Assembly: GCF_024198215.1 (NCBI RefSeq)
Contig: NZ_JAKCFA010000003.1
Span: 496,001-560,000 of the forward strand
DNA from: Myxococcus qinghaiensis
Lineage (GTDB): Bacteria > Myxococcota > Myxococcia > Myxococcales > Myxococcaceae
Direction: 5' to 3'
DNA: 64,000 nt
Position 1 is the first letter of the stretch. Every line of letters begins with the position of its first letter. The translations under genes and the position numbers were made by a program. The notes under the pieces are model-generated. The model saw only the letters and a list, made by a program, of their open reading frames with translations, ran no database searches and was not told the DNA's origin. Positions 46,540 through 53,942 of this stretch are shown here, in pieces.

Positions 46540-47796
46540 TCAGTAGCGCCGCACCACCACCAGCCCCACCCGGCCTGGTTTGACGTCGACCGTGTGCTCC
46601 GTCACCCGTCCCCCCGCCTCCACACGCACCGTGTGGCTCCCCGCCGGCACCCGGAAGCGCGCCACCTGGAACTCCGCGGGCAAGGAAAGCCAGGAACGCA
46701 GGTCTGGGGCATTGCCGGCGTTGAGCAGGAGGAAGGCCAGGACGCCCAGCTCCTCGCTCTTCGTCGCCGCGCCCAGGCCCGCCGCCAGGCCCGCCTTCAC
46801 CGCCGCGCCCGCGAGCTGCTTGGCGAGCATCCCTCCAATGCGGGTGTCCAGGTGGAGCCGCGCGACGTCCGCCAGGGACGTCACCGTCACCGCGCGCTCG
46901 TCCTGGTCTCCCAGCTTCACGCGCACCATCGGCGCACTGCCCCGGTCCCGGTAGACAGGCACCTCGATGAGGTTGCCGCCGCCGCTGCCATAGTCGCGCG
47001 ACGCGGGCTGCTTCTCCGGTGACAGCCCCGCTTCCACCACGACAACGACTTGGGACTCGTCGCGGCCGAGCGGCGGGTGGGCCACCTCCGGGTACTTCTC
47101 CTTCAGCGCCGCGTAGACGTCATCGCGGCCGGTGTACTTCGACAGGCGGAGGAGCGGCTCCACCAGCGAGCCCAGCCGGGGCTCCAGCTCGTACGCCTTC
47201 GCATAGTCGATATAGGCCGAGTCCCAGTCGCGCTGGTCCTCGCGGATGACGCCGCCCAGGTAGCGCGCAATCGCGAGCTGCTGGTACGGCTTCTTCTCCT
47301 CGGTGACCATCTTCTGGAGGCGCTCGTTGACCTGACGCACCTCCACCATGGCCGCCTCGTCGTCCCCCAGCTCCGCGTAGTTGAGCGCCTGGAAGACGGA
47401 GATCATCAGCTTCTCGAAGTCCTCGCCCCGGTAGGCCCGCTGACGCTCGTTGGTGATGAGTGCCCCCGCCTCCTCGCTGACGGAGACTCCGTCGAGCTGC
47501 GCGCTGAGCTTCTCCGCCTCCTCCAGCACCGCGTTGCTCTCGGTCCACTTGCCCGCGGAGTGCAGCAGCATGCCCTTGTCCAGGAGCACGAGCAGCGTGT
47601 CCTTCCCCGAGCCCTCCTTCTCCACGGCCTCGAGCTGCGCCAGCGCGCCCGGATAGTCCTCCGACTGGTACGACGCGCGGACGCCTCGCGTGCGCGCCAC
47701 GTAGTCACCGGCGCACCCCGTCAGCAGCAGCACGCTCGCCAGCACGAGCACGCCCCCCACGTGAGGGCGCGCCGGATGGCGGAGAGGAGGAGTCAT
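46540..47796 (-). CDS. COG3014-like lipoprotein with TPR region
   Basis: A 418-residue lipoprotein (lipobox VLLLTGCAGD). The N-terminal half is TPR-like (SYQSEDYPGALAQLEAVEKE, then ALNYAELGDDEAAMVEVRQV). The middle has VVVVEAGLSPEKQPAS and the C-terminal half is strand-rich with GSHTVRVEAGGRVTEHTVDV. This matches the COG3014 family, which is usually encoded beside an LpoB-like lipoprotein, as here (45 bases apart). A role in cell-envelope or peptidoglycan control is inferred from that association. Confidence 0.82.
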   Translation of the reverse strand: MTPPLRHPARPHVGGVLVLASVLLLTGCAGDYVARTRGVRASYQSEDYPGALAQLEAVEKEGSGKDTLLVLLDKGMLLHSAGKWTESNAVLEEAEKLSAQLDGVSVSEEAGALITNERQRAYRGEDFEKLMISVFQALNYAELGDDEAAMVEVRQVNERLQKMVTEEKKPYQQLAIARYLGGVIREDQRDWDSAYIDYAKAYELEPRLGSLVEPLLRLSKYTGRDDVYAALKEKYPEVAHPPLGRDESQVVVVVEAGLSPEKQPASRDYGSGGGNLIEVPVYRDRGSAPMVRVKLGDQDERAVTVTSLADVARLHLDTRIGGMLAKQLAGAAVKAGLAAGLGAATKSEELGVLAFLLLNAGNAPDLRSWLSLPAEFQVARFRVPAGSHTVRVEAGGRVTEHTVDVKPGRVGLVVVRRY

Positions 47797-47841
47797 GAGC
47801 AGTCGAGCCTTCGCGTGGAGCCAGCGGCTGGTATCAGCGTG

Positions 47842-48450
47842 CTACCAGCTGACGCCGCGCTTCTCGAACTTCTTGCGGATCTGCTTCTCGTCCGTCCACT
47901 CGATGAGGCCGGTGCGCACGTTGCTCAGCTTCGCCGTCATCTTGTAGTACACGAGCTTGTCGCGGCCGACCTCCTGGATGATGGAGGCCAAATCGCCCGT
48001 CATCATGAAGTCGACGGAGACCTGCGCGCCCGGGCCCTTGGCGGCATTCGGGTCCACGTAGCCCGACTGTTGGTACTCGTACTCCTCCGCGATGTCCTGG
48101 CGCGCGGCCTGGTCCACCATGGCGAAGCGGCCCGTCTGCGCGAGCGCCGTCTGGATTTTGTCGCCCAGCGAGCGCATGTCGATGTGCTCGGATGTGCTGT
48201 TCTTCAGCTTGCCCACGAGGACGATGGGCAGCGAGCCGTCGGGACGCGGCGTGGAGAAGCGCGGCGAGGTGGCCAGCGACTCCGCCATCTTCTTGGCGAT
48301 GAGCTGCAGGTCGTTCTCGTTGAACTGATCCGACAGCATCTCGATTTCGTTCGGGTCTTCGTATGAGCCGCGCGTGTACGCGCGCGGGCCACTGCACGCG
48401 ACGAGCGTGGAGACAAGGCAGGCGGTCAGGATGAGGCGATGGGTCTTCAT
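47842..48450 (-). CDS. LpoB-like outer-membrane lipoprotein (PBP activator family)
   Basis: A 202-residue lipoprotein with lipobox STLVACSG. The start is the ATG at 48450 (MKTHRLILTACLVS), AGGAG 11 bases upstream. The core FNENDLQLIAKKMAESLATS, LVGKLKNSTSEHIDMRSLGD, KIQTALAQTGRFAMVDQAAR and VDFMMTGDLASIIQEVG matches the LpoB/COG3417 family. In E. coli LpoB reaches through the peptidoglycan to activate PBP1b. Which synthase it would serve here is unknown. It is co-transcribed with the COG3014-like gene and two exported proteins. Confidence 0.87.
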   Translation of the reverse strand: MKTHRLILTACLVSTLVACSGPRAYTRGSYEDPNEIEMLSDQFNENDLQLIAKKMAESLATSPRFSTPRPDGSLPIVLVGKLKNSTSEHIDMRSLGDKIQTALAQTGRFAMVDQAARQDIAEEYEYQQSGYVDPNAAKGPGAQVSVDFMMTGDLASIIQEVGRDKLVYYKMTAKLSNVRTGLIEWTDEKQIRKKFEKRGVSW

Positions 48451-48464
48451 GGTGCGTATGACTC

Positions 48465-49292
48465 CTAGTTCCATTCGCATTCGAAGCGGCTGCCCTCGAA
48501 GTTCCACTTGTAGTTGAGCACCGCGTCTCGGCGGTAACCCGCCGTCAGGCGGCACAGGCTCATGAGCGAGGCGCGGGGATAGTCGAAGGTGTAGCTCTGC
48601 GACTTCGCCCGCTCCTGCGGCGTGAGCTGAGAGGGATGGGTGAGCGTGGGGCTGGCGCTGGCGACCACCAGCACGTTGTGCTTGCCGTACGTCTTCAGCG
48701 GCACCCGCCCCGACAACTGCACGCGGCGCACCGTGCGCGCGACGAGGATGTCGCTGCGGTCCACCGTCGTCTCGTGGCGGTTGCGGCGCTGCAGCAGGTC
48801 CGTGATGTTGGCGCTGAAGACGCGGGTGAGGTCCCCGTCGTCGACGAAGAAATAGAGGAACGCCTCGCGCGCGACGCGGCTCTCACCGGTGAAGTCCATC
48901 GTCACCAGCAAGTCCAGCTCCCGGTTGGGCGCGATTCCGTGGCGCGACACCGCCGAGAGCACGGCCTTGTCCACGCCCGCCTTCTTCAGCTTGATGAGGC
49001 CGTCCGCGCTGGCGTCACACGCACAGCGGCGCTCCTCAATCATCTTCACCAGCTGCGCGGGCTCGAAGCCGGCCTGGGACAGCTTGGTCAGCTCGTCGTC
49101 CGTGAGGGGAAGCTGGTCCGAGCGCTCATAGATTCGCGGGAGCTGGTTGGGGTCCCACTGGATGATGTTGTAGGTCTGCGTGGTGCCCGTGGGGAAAGGC
49201 AGGGCGACCTGCGGGCCTCCACTCGAGGAGAAACCGACGGGCGCCTGACTGGCGGCCAACGTCAGGGCAGCTGCGAGCACTTGGGCAATCAT
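48465..49292 (-). CDS. Exported protein of unknown function in the LpoB operon
   Basis: A 275-residue protein with a short signal peptide (IAQVLAAALTLAASQA). It contains a helical segment LPLTDDELTKLSQAGFEPAQ, then LVKMIEERRCACDASADGLI, which looks like a pair of UBA- or SHOCT-like helices, followed by strand-rich sequence (TMDFTGESRVAREAFLYFFV). I do not recognise the family. It lies 14 bases upstream of lpoB-like and 15 bases downstream of the outer-membrane protein gene, so a shared envelope role is likely. Confidence 0.75.
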   Translation of the reverse strand: MIAQVLAAALTLAASQAPVGFSSSGGPQVALPFPTGTTQTYNIIQWDPNQLPRIYERSDQLPLTDDELTKLSQAGFEPAQLVKMIEERRCACDASADGLIKLKKAGVDKAVLSAVSRHGIAPNRELDLLVTMDFTGESRVAREAFLYFFVDDGDLTRVFSANITDLLQRRNRHETTVDRSDILVARTVRRVQLSGRVPLKTYGKHNVLVVASASPTLTHPSQLTPQERAKSQSYTFDYPRASLMSLCRLTAGYRRDAVLNYKWNFEGSRFECEWN

Positions 49293-49307
49293 GGCGAGCG
49301 ACCTCTC

Positions 49308-49874
49308 CTAGAACCTGTAACCGATGGACATGCCCAGCCGGTGCGTCACGCCGCCACCGCCGATGGGGATGTCCGGGTTGTAGTTGAGCCCCAGGAGGAT
49401 GTTGTCCCGGTGGCCCATCAGCACCTCTGCGCCCAGCTGCGGGGAGATGCCGAAGCGCAGGCCCTCGGCCTCCGGAATCACGATGGCGCCGGCCCGCAGG
49501 CCCGCGGTGAACACCAGCGGCCAGCCCCACGTGCGGAAGCGCGGGCCCACCATGCCGATGAAGCGGCCACCGTCGAAGACATACGCGGCGCTCGCGTCGA
49601 GCGAGAACCAGTCAGCGCCCCACAAGGACAGCGTGGCGCCCACGTACAGCGGAGGACCGGAGGGCGCGTCCTCGGGAGGCTCCCTGTCGTTGATGGCCGC
49701 GCCCCAGTCGAGCTGCAGCGACACACCCTGGCTGTTCGAGCCGGAATAGCCGCCCTTGCCATACTCGGATTCCTCGGGCCCATCCGTGCGGCCCCGTTCC
49801 TGCGCGGCGGCGGTCAACGGCGCCGCGACGGCCAGCGACAGAAGGGCTCCGCACAACCTGGAATGACGCTTCAT
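49308..49874 (-). CDS. Small outer-membrane beta-barrel-like protein
   Basis: A 188-residue exported protein with a signal peptide (GALLSLAVAAPLTAAAQ). The mature part alternates polar and hydrophobic residues in amphipathic strands (LYVGATLSLWGADWFSLDAS, AAYVFDGGRFIGMVGPRF, AEVLMGHRDNILLGLNYNPD) and ends in Y-R-F, the C-terminal aromatic signature of outer-membrane proteins. It is the first gene of the LpoB operon. Function unknown; the long open frame upstream in the same frame is not coding. Confidence 0.78.
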   Translation of the reverse strand: MKRHSRLCGALLSLAVAAPLTAAAQERGRTDGPEESEYGKGGYSGSNSQGVSLQLDWGAAINDREPPEDAPSGPPLYVGATLSLWGADWFSLDASAAYVFDGGRFIGMVGPRFRTWGWPLVFTAGLRAGAIVIPEAEGLRFGISPQLGAEVLMGHRDNILLGLNYNPDIPIGGGGVTHRLGMSIGYRF

Positions 49875-49992
49875 CTCGAAGACTCCCACATGCGGTAGGT
49901 GCGAAAATTCCAACTGCAACGACGGTGCGGCGGCCCCAATATTCAAAACACCTTCCCGGCAGGCAAGGGCCCCCTGCGTCTCTCGCGGACTC

Positions 49993-51657
49993 TCAGGAGC
50001 TGCGAGGGCCCGGTGGCGGGGAATCCTGGGGGGCGTCCGGCTGGGGGTCCCGAGCCTCCGGGGGCGGCAGTGCCGCCGTGGGAGCCTGCCGGGACTCGGT
50101 GCGGGTGAAGGGCAGCCACTCGGGATGGGCCCGAAGGAAGGCGACCAGGCGCTCACGGACGAGGGCGCGCAAATCGAAGAGCTTGTCCGGGTTGGCCGCG
50201 CTGACGAGCGCGCGGACGGTGAGCGTGCGGTCCTGCGCCTCCAGCACGACGACGGACTGGAGCCGGCCGTCCCACAGGTGTTTGGCGTCCTGCTCGACGA
50301 TGCGCCGCAGCTCCCCGCGCACCGCGTCCACGTCCGTGGAGTAGTCCACCTGGAGGGTGACGGCGCCGAGCATCTCCGTGCTGGACTTGCTCCAGTTCTG
50401 GAAGGGCTTGTCCAGGAAGTAGGTAATCGGGATGACCATGCGGCGCTGGTCCCAGACGCGCAGCACCACGTACGTGAGGGTGATTTCCTCCACGGTGCCG
50501 AACTCGGTCTCCACCACCACCTGGTCGCCAATGCGCACCGGCTGGGTGATGGAGAGCTGGATGCCGGCGAGCAGCGTGGCGATGGACTTCTGCGCCGCGA
50601 GGCCGATGACGATGCCGGCGATACCGGCGGACGCGAGCAGCGACACGCCCACGTTGCGCACCACCTCGAACTGCATCAGGAGCAGCGCGGCGGCCACCAC
50701 GTACGTCGCCGCCTCGAAGACGGCGCGCAGCACCGCGAACTGGGTGCGCAGCGAGCGAGCCCGTCCCGCGTCGCGCATGTCGCCCGACACGCGGTTCTGC
50801 ACGAAGTTGGCGAACACCCGCAGGAAGCGCAGGATGAACCACGCCAGCGCGACGATGATGAGCGAGTAGCTCAACCGGTTGAGCAGCGTCTGCACCGGGC
50901 GCGGCAGCAGCAGCAGGGCCGTGCCGACCGCCAGGAGGATGGCGAAGTACGGCAGCCGCAAAGGCCCCCGTCCCGCCGCCACCAGCTGGTCATCCAGCGT
51001 GACGTTCGTCCACTTCGCCAGCCTCAGCCCGAACGCCAGCGTCAGCCGCTCCAGGAGCAGGGCCAGTCCCACCGAGCCCAGCAGCGTCACGAGCAGGCCC
51101 AGCCACTGCCAGGGCTCCAGGCCGAACACGGTGCCGGAGAAGAAGAACGGCGGCAGCCACTCCGCCACGCGGGGGCCGTACGTCTCGAAGAGGGGGTCCA
51201 CCATCCGCACGGTGGACTCGCTGAACACCCAGACCAGGCCGCCGTCCTGGGCCACCCGCTGGACGCGGATGGACACGTTGGCGCCTTCCAGGGGGATGAC
51301 GCCCAGCTGGTCGAAGCGGGGATCGGCCGGGTCCCCTTCCGGGGCCTTGCTCAAGAGGGACAGGTCGATGGAGAGCTTGCGGTCCAGGACGAACTTGAGC
51401 CGGCGCGCCAGCTGGGCCCCCCGCTCGGGCTGCTGGGCGCGGGGGATGAAGTCCAGGTCCAGGTAGTGCGCCGCCGTGGCGTAGTCCCCCCGGTGGGCCG
51501 CGGCCAGGAACCCCTGGGTGGTGGAATGGGGGGACTGCCGGTCCACGGGGGACGCGGGTGGCTCCAGGCCCGAATTGAGCGCCGCGACGGGCAGCGTCCA
51601 GAGGAGACTCCCCACCAGGAGAAGGGCCGTCCAGGCTCGGCGGTCTCGGTGCATCAT
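49993..51657 (-). CDS. MscS-family mechanosensitive channel with N-terminal periplasmic domain
   Basis: A 554-residue membrane protein. The ATG at 51657 is preceded by GGAGG at 5 bases; the ATG at 51669 is too close to its own AAGGAG site. A signal peptide is followed by about 130 periplasmic residues with a TPR-like start (STTQGFLAAAHRGDYATAAH). The MscS core includes the pore helix GVSLLASAGIAGIVIGLAAQ, then KSIATLLAGIQLSITQPVRI, and the beta domain with VWDQRRMVIPITYFLDKPFQ. The C-terminal tail is Pro-rich. It should release solutes during osmotic downshock. Confidence 0.92.
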   Translation of the reverse strand: MMHRDRRAWTALLLVGSLLWTLPVAALNSGLEPPASPVDRQSPHSTTQGFLAAAHRGDYATAAHYLDLDFIPRAQQPERGAQLARRLKFVLDRKLSIDLSLLSKAPEGDPADPRFDQLGVIPLEGANVSIRVQRVAQDGGLVWVFSESTVRMVDPLFETYGPRVAEWLPPFFFSGTVFGLEPWQWLGLLVTLLGSVGLALLLERLTLAFGLRLAKWTNVTLDDQLVAAGRGPLRLPYFAILLAVGTALLLLPRPVQTLLNRLSYSLIIVALAWFILRFLRVFANFVQNRVSGDMRDAGRARSLRTQFAVLRAVFEAATYVVAAALLLMQFEVVRNVGVSLLASAGIAGIVIGLAAQKSIATLLAGIQLSITQPVRIGDQVVVETEFGTVEEITLTYVVLRVWDQRRMVIPITYFLDKPFQNWSKSSTEMLGAVTLQVDYSTDVDAVRGELRRIVEQDAKHLWDGRLQSVVVLEAQDRTLTVRALVSAANPDKLFDLRALVRERLVAFLRAHPEWLPFTRTESRQAPTAALPPPEARDPQPDAPQDSPPPGPRSS

Positions 51658-51828
51658 GGCGCCCTCCATACTCCTTTTCGGTGGCTTTGCCGGAAGAAGT
51701 CAGGCCCGCCCCCCCGGCCGGACGACCGGGAGGGGGACGTCCGCGACACCGCCCCGTCTTACCCCGCGGGAAAGGCGTTGGTGCGCCGGGTGGGGGTAGG
51801 ATAGAAACGGAGCCCAAGGAAGGTCGAC

Positions 51829-52212
51829 GTGTCCGAGAAGCGAAGAATCCTCCTGATTGACGACAGCGAAATCACGCTCGCCATGGAGAAGGCCGTGCTG
51901 GAAGCACGCGGCTACGAGGTCGTCGCCACCTCCACGCTCATGGAGTTCGAGAAGACGCTCCAGACGTGGAGGCCGGACCTCATCCTCACGGACATCCACA
52001 TGCCCGAGGCCAAGGGCACCGACATCTGCCGCACGCTGAAGAACGAGTACGGCACCCAGGACATCCCCATCGTCCTGTTCTCCAGCCTCCCCGACGTGGA
52101 GCTGTCCAAGCTGGCCGAGCAGGTCGGCGCCGACGGCTTCCTGTCGAAGGAGAACGGGCTGGAGGCGATGGGCGAGAAGATCGACGAACTGGTGCAGAGC
52201 ATCCTCTGGTGA
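51829..52212 (+). CDS. Stand-alone response regulator receiver protein
   Basis: A 127-residue receiver starting at the GTG at 51829 (AAGGA upstream). LIDDSE holds the acidic pair, D55 is in LTDIHMPEAKG, the switch Ser is in VLFSSLPD and the Lys is K107 in GFLSKENG. All catalytic residues are present. It precedes the multiheme cytochrome gene by 5 bases and is likely co-transcribed with it, an unusual partner. No kinase is adjacent. Confidence 0.92.
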   Translation: MSEKRRILLIDDSEITLAMEKAVLEARGYEVVATSTLMEFEKTLQTWRPDLILTDIHMPEAKGTDICRTLKNEYGTQDIPIVLFSSLPDVELSKLAEQVGADGFLSKENGLEAMGEKIDELVQSILW

Positions 52213-52217
52213 ACCGC

Positions 52218-53801
52218 ATGCGGCGCCCCGTCCTCCTCGCCGCCCTCTGGGGCCTGGTGCTGGTGCTCGGTGGATGCATGCGCAAGGAGCCGCCGCCCCA
52301 CCCGCCCGAGCCCGAGGCGGGTGTCAGCGCGACGTCGGCCCCCGGTGCCATCCTCTTCGTCTCCGCGGACACGCGCGGCTACCTGGGCCCCTGTGGCTGC
52401 AGCGAGAACATGCGCGGCGGCATCGCCCGAGCGGCCTTCCAGGTGCGCGAGGCGCGCCAGGGCACCCTGCCCGTGCTGTACGTGGACGGCGGCAACAGCC
52501 TCTTCGGTGAGACCACGCTCAAGCCCGGCCAGGTTCCCCAGGAGGAGCTGAAGGCGAAGGCGCTGGCGGATGCCATGCGGCTGATGGGGCTGGCGGTGCG
52601 CGCCACAGGTCCCCTGGACGACACGCGCGGCCCGGACTTCCGACAGGGGCTGGGGCTGCCCGAGGTCTCTGACGGCGCGGTGAAGCTCTTGCCGGCGGGC
52701 TCGCGCAAGGTGGGCGTCGTCGCCGCGGACTCGCCGGCCCAGTTGGTAGCGGCCAGCGCCAGGGCCCGCGCGGAAGGCGCGGACTTCGTGCTCGGGCTCT
52801 TGGACGCGCCGTTGGAAGAGGCGCAGAAGGCGGCGGAGACGCCGGGGCTCGCGGTGGACGTGCTGGTGGCCACGCGCTCCGCCACGGAGATGAGCGGAGA
52901 GCAGAATCGGCTGGTGAAGGCGTCGGTGCCCGTCGTCGCGCCGCAGAGCAAGGGCCGCTCGCTGGTGCGCGTGGACCTGAGCTACGCGCCAAAGCCGGGA
53001 CGCTTCACGCTCCAGAAGGGCCAGGCCGACCTGGAGCGCGAGGTGGCCGCGCTGGAGCAGCGCACCGCGCTCCTGGACAAGGACATCAACCTCCCGGGCA
53101 TCGACCCGAAGCTCAAGGCGCTCAAGCAGGCCAAGCGCGACGAGCTGGTGGCGCGCAGGCAGGCGCTGGTGACGGCGCCGCCCGCGTCAACGCCGGACGT
53201 GAATGGCTTCACGGTGCGCTTCGTGCCGCTGGAGTCGGGGCTGCCCTCGCGGCCAGACGCGCAGGCGCTGGTGGCGCGCTACGACGCGGAGGTCGGCAAG
53301 CTGAACCTCGCGTGGGCGAAGGAGCACGGACAGGACTGCCCCGTGCCCGCCAAGGGCCAGTCGGCCTTCGTCGGCAACGAGCCGTGCCGCTCGTGCCACG
53401 AGGAATCGTTCCCGGTGTGGGAGAAGTCCAAGCACCACCACGCCTGGGAGACGTTGGAAGAAGTGGGCAAGCAGCACCACCTCAACTGCGTGGGTTGCCA
53501 TGTCACGGGCTGGGAACAGCCCGGAGGCGTGTGCCGCCTGGACAAGGTGGCCGGGCGCGAGGACGTGGGCTGTGAGAGCTGCCACGGCCCGGGCTCCGCG
53601 CACTCGGACGAGCCGACCGCGGACAACATCATCGCCTCGCCCGGTGAAGCCGTGTGCGTCACGTGCCACAACCCGGAGAACTCGCCCCACTTCGACTTCG
53701 CGACGTACCTGCCGCGAATCCTGGGGCCGGGACACGGAAAGCCCGTGGACGCCCAGCCGCCGGGCAAGCCAGCGGACGCACCGAAGCCCGTCAAACCGTA
53801 A
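52218..53801 (+). CDS. Multiheme cytochrome c lipoprotein with 5'-nucleotidase-like N-domain
   Basis: A 527-residue lipoprotein (lipobox VLVLGGCMRK). The start is the ATG at 52218; a GTG at 52209 overlapping the receiver stop is an alternative. Residues about 40-360 resemble a metallophosphatase/5'-nucleotidase fold, with FVSADTRGYLGPCGCSE followed by NMRGGIARAAF and LYVDGGNSLFG. The C-terminal part has four CxxCH heme sites: CRSCH, CVGCH, CESCH and CVTCH (about residues 390, 423, 452 and 480), as in cytochrome c554-like proteins. It would act in the periplasm or on the outer membrane in electron transfer, possibly to nitrogen or sulfur compounds (inference). A coiled-coil of about 40 residues (ADLEREVAALEQRTALLDKD) links the parts. 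Confidence 0.88.
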   Translation: MRRPVLLAALWGLVLVLGGCMRKEPPPHPPEPEAGVSATSAPGAILFVSADTRGYLGPCGCSENMRGGIARAAFQVREARQGTLPVLYVDGGNSLFGETTLKPGQVPQEELKAKALADAMRLMGLAVRATGPLDDTRGPDFRQGLGLPEVSDGAVKLLPAGSRKVGVVAADSPAQLVAASARARAEGADFVLGLLDAPLEEAQKAAETPGLAVDVLVATRSATEMSGEQNRLVKASVPVVAPQSKGRSLVRVDLSYAPKPGRFTLQKGQADLEREVAALEQRTALLDKDINLPGIDPKLKALKQAKRDELVARRQALVTAPPASTPDVNGFTVRFVPLESGLPSRPDAQALVARYDAEVGKLNLAWAKEHGQDCPVPAKGQSAFVGNEPCRSCHEESFPVWEKSKHHHAWETLEEVGKQHHLNCVGCHVTGWEQPGGVCRLDKVAGREDVGCESCHGPGSAHSDEPTADNIIASPGEAVCVTCHNPENSPHFDFATYLPRILGPGHGKPVDAQPPGKPADAPKPVKP

Positions 53802-53942
53802 TCACGTGTCAGCGCCTGGCCGCTCGTACCCACGGAGCGTGCAGAGATAAGCCATACCGCGCGACTCGTAGTTTGACTGTCAAGAAAAAGCGCGAATACT
53901 TCGGCCTTCGCCTGCTTCTGGGCGCACTCTTCCTGCGACCAA

